DNA of 64,000 bases from Flaccisagitta enflata (lineage: Eukaryota > Chaetognatha > Sagittoidea > Aphragmophora), in assembly GCA_965153355.1 (NCBI GenBank), contig OZ231126.1, positions 78,306,001-78,370,000 on the forward strand, in the 5' to 3' direction. A program made the translations under genes and the position numbers. The notes below the pieces were generated by a model that saw only the letters and a program-made list of their open reading frames with translations, made no database searches and was not told the origin of the DNA. Within the stretch, counting starts at the first letter, position 1. Every line of letters starts with the position of its first letter. Shown one piece after another: positions 20,391 to 32,923 of this stretch.

Positions 20391-21632
20391 AATATAGGAG
20401 CGTGAGAGACTAGAGAAAATTGAAATATAGGCACTCAAGAAAATACTAAATATCCCAAAAACAACGCCAACGGCTGCTGTATGGTATGTGATGGGATCTC
20501 TGACCACTGCAGTACTCATTGATAAATGGCAATCGTTGTACTTGAAAACAATACTAGACCAACCAGATGATGACTTAACAAAAAAGATGCTGATTTGTGA
20601 ACAGAAAAATGATATTGGCTAGGCTAACCCAATAAACAAAAAGCTGGAGGAATACAAACTCAAATATTCTTGAGAACAAATTAAAGCAATGAAATTATCA
20701 AATTGAAAAAAATTAACAACCATGGCAACGGAGAAGAAAAACAAAGAAAAACTTTTTGAAATGTGCCATGATAGAAAGGGTATTGAAAGAAAAAGTAAAT
20801 CTATTTCAAACATGATTAAATCAGATGATTATATAAGAGGTCCACAATATGATATTTTGTGGAAAAGTAGAATTAGATCAAGAATGCAGATGATGTCCAT
20901 ATTTGGTATGCTAGATTGCGCGAATAACTACAACTATGATTATAAAGGAAACTTATGTAGTGTGTGCAATGCCTATCGTATACATTTCTGTGATAAATTC
21001 AAAGAAAAGAATCTCTGCAACTCACTAGTCAAATTTGATTTCCGTTGTATTAATTCACCAAATCAAGAGACGGTAGATAGGTAGATAGGTAGATTGATGT
21101 TGTAAATGTACTTCGGGATTTGACAAATAAAAAAAATGAGATGCGTCACAACTGATGTTAATTGTTGTTTGTAGTTTATAGTTATACCATGTCTATATAC
21201 GGTAACTTATGATAGGTGGAATAATATCCCTCACTATACCCAAACTGAAAAATATGGAAGAGGGCCTTGTGAGCCCTCACTGACTAGTTACTACGCGCAT
21301 CACTCCTAGTTTTCCATTTAGCAAAATTAACTTAGCAAACATCCATTCTAAGTCTAATCCAAAACGCCAATGCTTACCAAAATAGCTAAGGGCAAATGAT
21401 TGTTACCTGTGTTACCAAAATTCAACAAATCACCTTAGGGTAACATTGTTAAGAAACCATACCCTTAAAGGATAGAATCGAGGTCAAGCTTAATACGACC
21501 GCCGGACATTCTAATCCAAGGTACTGACTACTGAGTAGTATGATAGGTGGAACAATATCCCTCACTATACCTTATGTAGCATGTACGATTATGTTATTAT
21601 AATTAGACACAATCTCAAATAAAATCAAAATA
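20391..21632 (+). mobile_element. LINE 3' end (copy A), 5'-truncated
   Basis: After the (TC)n tract, the frame near 20434 reads KKILNIPKTTPTAAVWYVMG; further on it reads MATEKKNKEKLFEMCH, then DILWKSRIRSRMQMMSIFGM and a CSVCNAYRIHFC zinc-knuckle-like end. The same region in LINE copy B is at 35761-36450. The tail contains an unrelated insertion at about 21208-21570 and ends AAATAAAATCAAAATATC against a new (TC)n tract. Several stops show it is dead. Confidence 0.8.
21208..21570 (+). mobile_element. Insertion in LINE tail with 33-base direct repeats
   Basis: Starts and ends with TGATAGGTGGAAYAATATCC followed by CTCACTATACC. Between are GCCCTCACTGACTAGT and about 250 bases of unrecognised sequence. 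LINE copy B lacks it at the equivalent place (about 36510). Type unknown; a partial copy is at 1975-2075. Confidence 0.55.
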
Positions 21633-21767
<135 letters not shown>

Positions 21768-22026
21768 AACAACCCAATTAATAGACGCAGACCACGATTC
21801 AAAGGCCAGGGTTTGAAACAAAACTGGACTATATTCTATGCAAATGCGCGAGGAATTTCAAGCAAGAAAGTAGGTATTATGGATGTTTAGGTGATTTAGA
21901 GCCCCAGATTGCACTTTTCTCGGAGACTAGGCTTAATTCCCAAAATGGATTCAAAATTGAAGGCTGTACTTTCTGAGGCAAATCACGGAAAAAAAAGTCC
22001 TGTGGTGGAGTGGGTATTTTGGTAAA

Positions 22027-22179
22027 CAAGGCCGGATACACGGCAATACAGTCGCGGACGGTTGGGCAGGAGCTGTAATGCCACAATGGCTCGGAATTTA
22101 GAAATGTGACCGACGGACTGACGGACGGACCGACCGACCGACACGGTAAGGTGTAGAGTCGCGTGTCCGCGACTAAAAA
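22027..22179 (-). mobile_element. CAAGG family element inside LINE endonuclease
   Basis: CAAGGCCGGATACACGGC to CGCGACTAAAAA. Deleting it joins ...GGTAAA to TGAACTG and restores the LINE frame (GILVNELK) with no duplicated bases, so insertion was between A and T. Confidence 0.92.
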
Positions 22180-22539
22180 TGAACTGAAACATATCATTAC
22201 ACCACACGAAACAGATGGTGATTTGGAGCTTATGTGGGTGAGCATAAAGAGGAAAAGGGATAAACCAATATATGTTGGAGTCTACTACGGGAAACAAGAA
22301 AGTCGAAATAATCGCAATGATATGCTGATAGAAATGGACCGACTGAGCTCTGAAATTCAAAATAAAAAAAATGAAGGTGAAGTCATCCTGTTTATGGATG
22401 GAAATGGCAAAATTGGCCTCCTAGGAGAGAAAGTGTCACCAAACGGACAAAAGCTTCTACAAGTTTTTGATGAATGTGAGATGGAGATAATGAATAAATC
22501 GGACAAGTGTGAGGGAATGATAACACAAGTAAACAGAAA

Positions 22540-22720
22540 CAAGGCCGTATACACGAGCCGAAGTCGCGTGCGGGTGGGCAGGAGCGGCGAAAAAAGCTAA
22601 GCGTGACCGATCGGCTAAAAACGGCGAAAAAAAGCTAAGGGTTACCGACCGACGGACCGACGGACCGACCGACCGACAGACGGACAGAGTGGGTCATAGA
22701 GTCGCGTGCACGCGACTAAA
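22540..22720 (-). mobile_element. Second CAAGG family element inside LINE endonuclease
   Basis: CAAGGCCGTATACACGAGCC, GGGTGGGCAGGAGCGGC, (ACCG/ACGG)n and AGTCGCGTGCACGCGACTAAAA. Deleting it joins CAGAAA to TACCTCGG, restoring NRNTSEKSAIDFVL, again an A-T junction without duplication. Confidence 0.92.
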
Positions 22721-23105
22721 AATACCTCGGAGAAATCTGCAATAGATTTTGTCCTGGCAACGGAACAAATAGAAGAGGGGATTCAAAGAATAATTATTGA
22801 TGAAAAGTGTGATTATGTTTTGAAAGGTTCTTCCTTAACTAACCATAATAGCATCTTAATGGATCTCGATGTTGGTGAGGCTGCACATGCAACAAATGAG
22901 AAAGTCACGCGGTGGAGACTAAGTGCCCCGACTGAAAAATGGGATTTGTTTGAAAACGAATTACTGAAAAAGGCAGATGAATGCAGAGCTATAATGGAAC
23001 AAGAAGGTAATGATATAAATTATCGCTATGGTCTCTGGAAAGCTCTAATTGAAATCCAAGCACTGCAAACCATTGGGAAAACAACTTCCAAGTTGAATAG
23101 AGGAA

Positions 23106-24293
23106 CTAGTCATCCAAGGATTGCACATGGTCAGCGGTACCCGATGCCCTGCTTTGAGTGATCAACTGAAGAAGTGGAGTGCGAGCAGGGCAGCGGCCCC
23201 AAAGGGCCGATGTCCTGTAGGACACGGGGGTGAATTTCCAGACGTCCTGAGAAGGCACATTAAAGGGCTGATTAGATCAATTGAAGCACAGTAATGAGGC
23301 ATGTAAGGGCTGATTTGGGGGTCAAGGGGTTGAATAGCATCAAGGATGAGGGAAGATTAGAGACCTGAGAGGGTTATTTTAAGGGCTGAATTGAGACAAA
23401 AGTGATCAGATTCTAGGTTTGATAGGGCTGGTTTCAGGCCTGAAATGCTTGATTTTTAGCCTGACAAGGCTGATTGAGGGTATTAGAGAGCTAATTTTGG
23501 AGCTGAGGGGCTGATTTTGGGCCTGAGAGGACTGTTTTTTGGCCTGAGGAGGCTGATTTTAGGCCTGAGAGGGTTGAGTTTTGGGCCTGAGAGGGTTGAG
23601 TTTTGGGCCTGAGAGGGCTGATTTTGGGTTTGAGAGGGCCAATTTTGGGCTTGAGAGGGCTGATTTGGGGCCTGAGAGGGGCCTCGAGGGGGACGTACGG
23701 ACGTACGGATGTACGGATGTACGGACGTACAGACTTCTGGAAATTCACCCCTGTGTCCTACAGGACCCAATTGAAGCACAGTAATGAGGCATGTAAGGGC
23801 TGATTTGGGGGTCAAGGGGTTGAATAGCATCAAGGATGAGGGAAGATTAGAGACCTGAGAGGGTTATTTTAAGGGCTGAATTGAGACAAAAGTGATCAGA
23901 TTCTAGGTTTGATAGGGCTGGTTTCAGGCCTGAAATGCTTGATTTTTAGCCTGACAAGGCTGATTGAGGGTATTAGAGAGCTAATTTTGGAGCTGAGGGG
24001 CTGATTTTGGGCCTGAGAGGACTGTTTTTTGGCCTGAGGAGGCTGATTTTAGGCCTGAGAGGGTTGAGTTTTGGGCCTGAGAGGGTTGAGTTTTGGGCCT
24101 TAGAGGGTTGAGTTTTGGGCCTGAGAGGGCTGATTTTGGGTTTGAGAGGGCCAATTTTGGGCTTGAGAGGGCTGATTTGGGGCCTGAGAGGGGCCTTGGG
24201 GGGGGGACGTACAGATGTACGGACGTACGGACGTCTGGAAATTCACCCCTGTGTCCTACAGGACATCGGCCCTTTGGGGCCGCTGCCCAAAAA
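23106..24293. mobile_element. Foldback element inside LINE, with internal tandem duplication
   Basis: Begins CTAGTCATCCAAGGATTGC and ends CCGCTGCCCAAAAA; AGGAA flanks both sides (23101-23105, 24294-24298). Inverted arms GCAGCGGCCCCAAAGGGCC to GTGAATTTCCAGACGTCC are at 23185-23244 and 24233-24288. The interior has degenerate ~22-bp GGGCCTGAGAGGGCTGATTT units. A block of about 490 bp from CAATTGAAGCACAGTAATGA is present twice (starts near 23279 and 23768). Confidence 0.85.
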
Positions 24294-25509
24294 AGGAAAG
24301 TAGCATAATTAAAACTCTCCAGAAGAATAAGATGAATAAGATGATTGAGTACAGCAATGACCTTGACCATGAACAAGAATGGTACAACGAACTTCCATGT
24401 AAAAAATCTGTTGAAAATGCAATTCCCTTAAAAAAGAATAATAAAGCCACAACAGACCTACCAAATGAAATCCTTAAAGGAGGTGGTAAAGGGTTAGTAG
24501 AGTGTATATATCCAGTACTTAAACGGTTCTGGAATAAGGGAGAACTGGCAAAAGAATTGAATTTCCAGTGCGGAATCACTGTGTCAAGTTCCATCTTCAT
24601 GATTTTTGAGGAATTGATTAACCAAAGAATCACAAAAATGGTACCGTTAACTCCTGCCCAAGGATGAGGAAAAAAAGGGACCTCTATAAGGGATCATGTT
24701 TTTCTCATGAGAGGAGCTATTACCCATGCTTTAAAAAACCGGAAAAGTATGTATGTCACGTTTTATGATGTTGCTAAGGCATACGACCGAGCAGATGTTG
24801 AAGACATGCTTGTAACAGCATGGGAGCATGGCGTTAAAGGGAAACTATGGAGACTAATGAAAAGCCTGAATACAAACCTAACAGCAAGAATCAAATTGAG
24901 ACATGGTATGACTCGTGAGATAGAGAGAAAGGCAGGGGGAAAACAAGGAGGGAAAAACTTTGGTTTTTTGTTTGCAAAGATGATGGATGTTTTGGCGTAA
25001 GATGCAGCCGAGGAAACAAAAAGAACGGTTGATTTTGACTCATTGAACATGTCAGTGCTTGAGTGGGTTGATGATGTGATCACATTTGCAATTGGGGATG
25101 AGCAGCAAAACTATACCTTGGAAAAAGTGAATGAATTTGGAGTTAAACACCGTTTAAAATGGGGGAAGGAAAAGTGCAAAGTGATGGAAATTGGGACCGG
25201 GAAATATATGCCAAAGAAGTGGAATTTGGGTAAAGAGGAAATTGAGTCCTTTGAAAGTCACAGGTACCTCGGGGACTTGATCATGAGAAATGGAAGCAAC
25301 AAGAAAAATATTGATGACAGAGAGGCAAAAGTCATGGCGAATACGAGAAAAATTATTGCATCATGCGGAAGTGATATTTTTAGAAATATACGGATGAAAG
25401 CATTAAGGATGCATAACTCTCGCACCATCCCCAGTCTACTTACAAACCGTGAAACTTGGGTGTTGATTAAAACTGAACGTGAAAAGCTTAACAGGATTGA
25501 GTTATGGGC

Positions 25510-25745
25510 CAGAGGACCATTGGCCCTCGCTGAATGGCACTTTTTGATCCTCTTCCTCTTCCTGGTTCTCTCTCGATCGCAACGCACATTCGGTCTCTCT
25601 CCACTTTCTCTCCTGTACAGACCCCCTCATGTTACCTCACCGATATCACACTCGTGGATGAATATATGTAGAATACCCCAATAGTTCGTTTATTGCATAT
25701 CAGCTCTCAAGATAGACGAGACAGCAATGGCCTCAGTGCCTTAAG
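25510..25745 (+). repeat. 5' LTR
   Basis: Starts CAGAGGACCATTGGCCCTCG and ends CCTCAGTGCCTTAAG. It lacks 14 bases (TAGCATGAATTCTC) present in the 3' LTR at about 35575-35591. Confidence 0.92.
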
Positions 25746-25765
25746 TGGCGCCCAAGGGCTCTTAC
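25746..25765 (+). promoter_or_regulatory. Primer binding site
   Basis: TGGCGCCCAAGGGCTC lies directly against the LTR. The first nine bases match the TGGCGCCC(A/G)A class complementary to the 3' end of lysine-type tRNAs. Confidence 0.75.
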
Positions 25766-26357
25766 TACACCTGGGGTTAAGAGTCCCGTGCTAGCTGAGA
25801 GTCCTGGGAGAAGATGCTATTCATTTTATCGACTTTGATTTTTTTCCTCACTACAAAAATGACAGTCTCTCTACCTTCATCGACCACTCCTCTTTTTTCG
25901 CTCTCTCATTAAAAAAAGGCAACTTTTTTCTCCAATCAAATTCTTCATCAACTCCCCATCAAACAACCCTTACCCCCCCTCTCTAAGCCTTGTTTACAAA
26001 ACAAAAAAAACCACTGTAAATAGACATACTGTAAATAGACAAATCAAGATAAGTCTTTCATCATGTCCACCCGCAAGTGATACAATTTTTTTGAAGTGAT
26101 AAACTAAATAAAAAAAAAGAAAAAGAAAAAGAGAAAATGGCAACAAAAAAAAGGAAAAAAAATACAAAAAAAACAAACAATATCCTTCAAAATGGCTTCA
26201 GTCAATTCCCCCGCAGTCACAAAACTCTCTCCTCCCAAAAAAATGCGTTGTCCGGGAACCTCCAAAATATTTTGAGCGAGGGCGTTTCCCATTTTCTTTT
26301 CTCCCATTGGGTTATAGCAACAGTCACAGCCACACATTCAGTTCACCTTGCTTTACC

Positions 26358-26831
26358 ATGGATGGTTCTCCTCAGCCAATGCCCCCTCCACACCATTGGC
26401 TTCCCCTGTTTAGTTTTAGATCCATGACTGCCCTTGATCTTCCTTCTTTGGCGGACATTAGATGGCTGACTGAATTGGCAAAGGAACAACTGTGCACCCC
26501 TTGTCCTCAAAAAGACAGGCTTGACCAACAGCTTGAGTCATGGGGTTTGTCCCGTGGTACTGTAGTTGAATATAATCACGACTCTGCAGCTGCCTTCAAA
26601 CAATTGGAAGATGATTTAGACATGATGTCACTTGAGAATGAAGCACTTCGCACTGAGCTAGAGAGATTGAGGGAGGAAAACAAAGGCATCAGACATGAAG
26701 ATGATAAAAGAGGCGAAAAACTTCAACCACCACCTAGTACTGCACCTCTATCCAAGCCCAACAAATGTCAAGAATATCAGGCACATCCAATAAGACCCTT
26801 GATGTCTGTGAATCTTGCCTACCCTTATTAG
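26358..26831 (+). CDS. Gag-like protein of the LTR element
   Basis: 158 residues starting MDGSPQPMPPPHHWLPLF in a good context (TTACCATGG). The middle holds LADIRWLTELAKEQL and QQLESWGLSRGTV. Residues about 80-112 form a predicted coiled coil (FKQLEDDLDMMSLENEALRT then ELERLREENKG, with Leu/Met heptads), and the end is Pro-rich. No zinc knuckle is present. Its position about 610 bases after the PBS and its self-assembly-type coiled coil suggest a capsid-like role for packaging element RNA, but I cannot match a known gag. An earlier in-frame ATG at 26307 is possible and less well placed. Confidence 0.5.
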   Translation: MDGSPQPMPPPHHWLPLFSFRSMTALDLPSLADIRWLTELAKEQLCTPCPQKDRLDQQLESWGLSRGTVVEYNHDSAAAFKQLEDDLDMMSLENEALRTELERLREENKGIRHEDDKRGEKLQPPPSTAPLSKPNKCQEYQAHPIRPLMSVNLAYPY

Positions 26832-27997
26832 GTGGATTTTCTCAGCGGGCTGCATTAGTGTCTCTGGTCACTTTCTGTTATCTATTCTTCTCTACAGTCT
26901 ATGAATAGGGGTCTTGTTGGTTTCATGTTGGTACATCTAATGAGGGAGGTCGGTTTAAATATCACTTTATAGAAAAGTAACAGCCTTTGGAAAAGTTTCA
27001 AGTTAAGGTGGATTTTTGGTGGATCCAGTAGGAACATGTTAGGTCAAGGAGTAAGCATCCCGCCAGTAAAGTTTCAGTGATTTATGCGGACACCATATCA
27101 CTAGATTCTACTTTCCTGCTACACTACCCAAATGGGGGTCTGTGTTCTTTTCCTCTCTTTTGGTGGCCACATAAGAGAGCCTAAGGCCTCCTTTGCTTTC
27201 TCAAGTTCTGCTTCAAAGAATCTTCAAAAAGATGTATACCTGATGACCTAAATCGGCATCAAAACAAAACAATCCAAAAAAAATTTGGAAAGGAATTACA
27301 ATTCATTCAAAGGTAGTTTGTAGAGACAAAAAGAAAATTTTGTATCACTAAGTTAATGTTGAAGGCACTAAGAATAATATGGTGCCAATCTGGCCTGGCC
27401 TGGTCCTAAGAGAATGATGAGACCATGTCTGGGCCGCTTTTCTCCTGGTTGATGTGCAATCAGGAACCTAAATGCAGTGGGGGAAAAACAATTCCTTACT
27501 GCTGGATTGATGTTGGTGCACCACAGCTATAAAAATGTGGCACCCTGAATACTTAGTGATACCTAAAAGTAGTGGGATTCTTGCTGGTCTGATGGTTTCA
27601 TGGCTGCTGTTGTACTCCTTCTTCATTTGCCCAATTTTGGAGCCTCAATGGTTTTACATCAATTCACCTTTGCCAAGATACATTTTTAAATTGACTGTCA
27701 AACTACATGCAGTTTTCTTCCAGATTCTGATACAACAAGTTAGTACCTTTTTTCAGCTGCCGTGAACAAAAATAGTCATCTGCATTGCATTCAAGGGTGA
27801 GCCCATGCTTCCCAATACTCATAATCCAACACCATAAATCTAGGTCAATTGTTAGGTACACAAAAAGCCATTTCAACGTCACAATCATCCATACTTTTAC
27901 CCCATACTGCATTTCACAGGAGGATATGTGGATGACTAGTGGTTCACAAGGTTTAATTAACCAAATAAGAAACAAAACAACTCAAAGAAAATAAGAA
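26832..27997. other. LTR element interior, non-coding
   Basis: Mixed sequence without a long frame. CAGTCTATGAATAGGGG and other short open pieces do not resemble pol. Confidence 0.4.
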
Positions 27998-28260
27998 CAA
28001 GGTCATTAGACCTAAGTCGCGTGCGTCGGCACTTTCAAAAAATGTCAAGCAGACAGACGGACAAAATTTTTTTTCAAAAGCACTTTTTAAAAGGCTTTTT
28101 ACTTTTCCCAGTTTCTTCTCTGCCATTCAGAGCCATCAAAAACGCGATAAAAAGCCTTAAAAACGACTTTGTTACGGACCGACGGACGGACGGACGGACG
28201 GACGGACGGACCGACGGACCAACAAAGTGGCTTATAGAGTCTCGTAGCACGCGACTAAAA
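27998..28260 (-). mobile_element. CAAGG family element (CAAGGTCATTAGACC subtype)
   Basis: CAAGGTCATTAGACCTAAGT then CGCGTGCGTCGGCAC, AAAACGACTTTGTTACGG, (ACGG)n and GTAGCACGCGACTAAAAA. Same subtype as 57225-57475. Confidence 0.88.
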
Positions 28261-28706
28261 AGAAATGTGGACATTGGTTTAGTATTTTTAATCAGCAAGA
28301 TGTCCAGCTTATTCCTATAATTCCCCTCAAAAAAAGATCTTTGCCGCTTCTGTGATGTTTCCTCAACTCTCACACGTGAAAATCTCCAGACGCTCATGCA
28401 GCAGGATTATTAACACGAAACAAAAAAAATATTACCCCTCCCTCGTCAAAAGAAACAAACAAATAAAAAGAATGTGACATAAAAAAAAAGTAAAACAAAT
28501 ATACAAAAAAAAAAACAAACAAACAAACAATTCAACCAAATTCATCTCTTCTTTCATTGGTGAAAATAATTTGCAACAATATCCTCAAAAACTAGTATCA
28601 TTAACAACAACGAGATCAACAGTGGATGCTCAGTGTTGGTCGTTGGCAGCAACGATTGCGGCATCTTCATCCAGCAAAGACATCGTCCGCAGCTAAGTCC
28701 CTCCAA

Positions 28707-28709
<3 letters not shown>

Positions 28710-28781
<72 letters not shown>
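28710..28781 (+). repeat. (TC)n in the LTR element interior
   Basis: About 36 TC units following CCTCCAACA. Confidence 0.97.
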
Positions 28782-28789
<8 letters not shown>

Positions 28790-30049
28790 TTTTCTATCTC
28801 TCTCTTTTTCTCTTTCCTCTCCCTCTTTCTGCTTCTCATATGTTGCATATGTTCTTGCCTTTATGATGTTGCGCTCTTGGGCTGCCAATGCACACTTTGC
28901 CGGACCTGATCATTTTGCGCTTCATGCTCCTATGGATGTGTCTGATTTTCTTCTATGGAATATCATGTCTGGTGGTCCAGCTGTCTACATTGTATGAAGA
29001 GGAGTGTAGAGCCCTTTTTATGTTTTTCTCCCCTTTTGGAAGACCCTTTTCAAAACCTTTCTCAGCTTCCAATTTTCCATGTGTGGCAATCCAATCAACA
29101 TTACAAATATCTGACCAAAATCTCTTTTTCTTGTTAGGATAACATGCTATCATTTATTTGTGCCTCCTTTTCAATGGTTTACTCTTTCAAATTTCACAAG
29201 ATATTGATGATTTCCCTTTTTCAAAATGTCTAAACCTCTACTTTTTTTCTTACCCTTATTTCCTTCCACACTATTCCTTTACTCCTAGCCTACTTGTACA
29301 TATTTTTTGGTGACATTTTTCCAGTTTCTATCCTCTTAACAGATCTCTGAAACCGTTTTCCTTTAAATTTTCATTTCTCTTTTCCCTTTTTGACCACGTG
29401 GAAATGATTCATCATCTCATTTTGTCTAAACCTCCATTTTTCTCAATTCTCTTTGTCTGGTTGCTACCCCCAAAATTTGATTACTCATGGAATCGTTTGA
29501 AAGGGAGTCTGCTCCAGATGGTCACTCAAATGGTCTCCTACTTTTCCTTTCATCAATTTCCATTTTGCTTAATCCCACCCAAAACCAGGACCTTCTTTTT
29601 CTATTGTTCTGGGTGGCAACGGAGTATCACGGGATCACTCTCACCTCGTGGCTCTAATGGACTTTTAGTTTCAAATTTCAAATTTCAGATTTTCCTTTTC
29701 ACATAATCCCTTCCCTTTTTTCATCAAATCTTTCAATTGTTTTTTCCTTCGCCAAATGAATTCAGAGCTGTCACATCCATCAATTTCCTCCTCATCCTTT
29801 CATTACATTGCATGCGCCAACTCATCACTGAACAAAAGACCCTCATGGAAACCGGCAGATTTACTTTTCCTTCCTCAATGACCATGTGGTTTTTTTTTCA
29901 TTTCTTTGTTCCAAAATCCCCCCCCCCTCTTTCTCTCTTTCTGGAATGGGCAGTTGCCATTGCTTGAAGCCCTCCTCCTCTTCATGTGACTCACCTCGAT
30001 CCTCCTGCTCTCTCTCATGCTCTCACTCTAGCTTTCTCTTCAATCGATC

Positions 30050-30167
30050 CCAAGCAATGCACAGGCCAGCAACCCAACTCCTCCTCTTCATCTTCCTCAT
30101 CCTCATCTTACTCTTCAATAGAGTGGGTCACCGTGTGCCATCCGCAAATTGCGCCACGTGTCTGCAA

Positions 30168-30255
<88 letters not shown>

Positions 30256-30480
30256 GGAGCTCCAGCGCTGCACAGGCCGGTTATCCAACCCTCACCTCAT
30301 CTTCTTCTCCAATAGCACAAAGCGGTGACCGGCTTTTCGATCAAGCGCACCACGTGGGTGTCACCTCTATCGATCTCTCTCTTTCTCTTTCGTGCACAAG
30401 CCAGCACTCTAAATTTGGTCCTTACGGCATCCTCATCCTCTTCCATTGAAAGGATCTCGTCATTGGTAGCCAGCTTCACG

Positions 30481-30554
<74 letters not shown>

Positions 30555-30560
30555 TCCTTG
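30050..30560 (+). repeat. Degenerate coding-like modules, two ending in (TC)n
   Basis: Three related stretches contain CACAGGCC or CACAAGCC, then a TCATCTTCTTC-type Ser-codon run, then AATAGA/CATTGAA and a unique part. The first leads into the (TC)n at 30171-30251 and the third into the (TC)n at 30483-30550; the second (about 30252-30380) ends in a short TCTCTCTCTT. They look like duplicated blocks about 120-180 bp long. Confidence 0.5.
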
Positions 30561-31814
30561 CCCACGTGCGGCTCTTTTCACTCACACCCTTACGCAAGCC
30601 TGCGACCAACTTGTCTTTCCTGCCCCAATGACTGAGGTGTCTGCCCGCCAGGCCTGAGCTATATAGCATTTTTGTCAACTATACAATACCAATACAATAC
30701 TTTAAAGTATTGGGACAATACAATACAATACCAATACAATACAATATCCATTAAAATTGTAAACAATACATTATTATAGCATACAATACAATATAATAAG
30801 TATATGATTTTACATAAGTAGTAATATATGTTAAACTAATCATAGTTAGATGATATACTATAATTTTGAAAAAAATAAAATGGTTATAATTATCATAGGA
30901 ACATTTTGTTTTATAAAAATGGCTTGCAATATTTAATATTTTTTTTTCATTTTAGAAAAAGTTTTATTTCATTATTTTGTTATTCTGTCTTTATCGTTAA
31001 TATTTTTTCTATTTTTTTCTACACTTATCTATTTGTCTAGATCTCATTCTGTTTTTTTTTATTTTTTTTGTTTGTTTGTGCTTTTTATTATCTTTCCCTG
31101 TCTCTTTCTCTCTCTCTCCTGTAGATTCTTTATTTTCTTCCTCTTCCTCCTTTTTATCCTTCCAGCTTCTGACCACTGATTGTTTCTTTCATAGATTTTT
31201 ATTCCTCTTCTTCTTCTTTGTCTATATTTCTAACCCACTTAATCTGTCATAAATTCTTCTTCCTCTTCCTCTTTTCATCCCTCACCCACTTTTACTCTCA
31301 GCAAATCCTCCTCTTCTCCTTTTATCTCTCAGCTGCCCTACTTCTTTTGTTCTCCCTCTGACCTAGGAATGCTTTTCCTCTTCCTCTTCATCTCCTTCAG
31401 TCTTTCTCTCATATATTTCACTTTCCTCAGATCAGCTTTTTTATAATATTGTATAGTATTGCGTTGTATTGGTAAAATAACAAAATAAACTATATGTATT
31501 GGGAAAACCCAATACACAAGGATATTGTAAACCCAATACTAGAGTTTGCCAATACGCTTTTTTATCCGCCATCTCTACCGGAAGTGGCAGATGAGACGCA
31601 AAAACGTATTTGGCGCCAAAATGCGTTTCCCATTGGCGTTTTTCAGGTTTTTCACTTGGCAATGAAGGAGTAGTAATATTTAGGGAATTCATAGTGGATT
31701 TTCTGTGATCATTTTGAAAATTTTATAAAAGTTTCTAAAACTTTTTTGCTAGCATCAAAAGATTATTTTTTTTCACTTTTTTTTATCCGTTTTCATATTT
31801 TTCATGTCATGATT

Positions 31815-31930
31815 CACTTTTCATTTTTTACTTTTCACTTTTCACTTTTTAATTTTCACTTTTCACTTTTTATTTTTCACTTTTCACATTTTTTACTTTT
31901 TATTTTTCACTTTTCATTTGTTTTTTTTTC
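31815..31930 (+). repeat. Short tandem array TTTTCACTTTTCAC
   Basis: Degenerate 7-8-bp units TTTTCAC/TTTTTAC inside the hAT element. Confidence 0.85.
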
Positions 31931-32227
31931 TTTTTTTTTCATTTCTACATTTCATTCAATACCTTTTATCAATTTTTTTCTTTTCAATATACCATACCTT
32001 TAATAATTATGTTGTCACTTTTTTTATCTTTTTCATCTATATCTAATATTTTTTACTCATATTTTTCATTCAAATCTTTGTGATTATTTCATTAATCATA
32101 TTTCATAGTTATATATATTTTACCAGTTGATTTATTTTGATAAAGCAGAAAATAAAGTAAAACAAATGATCGATAATTCTCCATCATGCTTATTTTAAGA
32201 AATGCTGAAATGAGTCTGCTTGTGAAA

Positions 32228-32230
<3 letters not shown>

Positions 32231-32314
<84 letters not shown>
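32231..32314 (+). repeat. (TC)n in hAT element
   Basis: About 41 pure TC units. Confidence 0.98.
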
Positions 32315-32317
<3 letters not shown>

Positions 32318-32344
32318 TTTGCACCTGCGATAATGCCATTTCCT

Positions 32345-32550
32345 ATTTTTAGTTGCGGACAGGCAACTCTATAAGAGGCTTTGTCCGTCCGTCCGTCGGT
32401 CGGTCCGTCGGTGAGCATGAGTCAAAAAGTGAGGAGATGAGCGTTTTAGATGCTTTTTGTGCATGTGAGTGGGGGACTTGTGGTGTGGATTGAGGTTGGA
32501 TGCCCCTGCCCACCCGTCCGCAACTGATGGCCGTGTATCTGGCCTTGTGT
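32345..32550 (+). mobile_element. CAAGG family element (GTTGCGGACAGGCAAC subtype)
   Basis: TTTTTAGTTGCGGACAGGCA head, (GTCC/GGTC)n, GGATGCCCCTGCCCACCCGT box and GTGTATCTGGCCTTG tail. Relatives of its interior occur at 53095-53165 and 58216-58290 (GGGGCATCCAACCCCCATCC on the opposite strand). Confidence 0.8.
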
Positions 32551-32586
32551 TACATGAAGGGACAACCAAATCGCTCTCTATAACTC

Positions 32587-32591
32587 TCTCT

Positions 32592-32646
<55 letters not shown>
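32587..32646 (+). repeat. (TC)n in hAT element
   Basis: About 30 TC units. Confidence 0.97.
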
Positions 32647-32650
<4 letters not shown>

Positions 32651-32769
32651 ACTCTCTCTCTCTGGACAACAAAGAAAAAATATCGAAGGACCCATAGACA
32701 AGAAATCATATTTTCATGAATTGTCCTTTATTCTGTTCAAGTCTCAGATCTTGTTCTGGGTCTGTCTGT

Positions 32770-32923
<154 letters not shown>

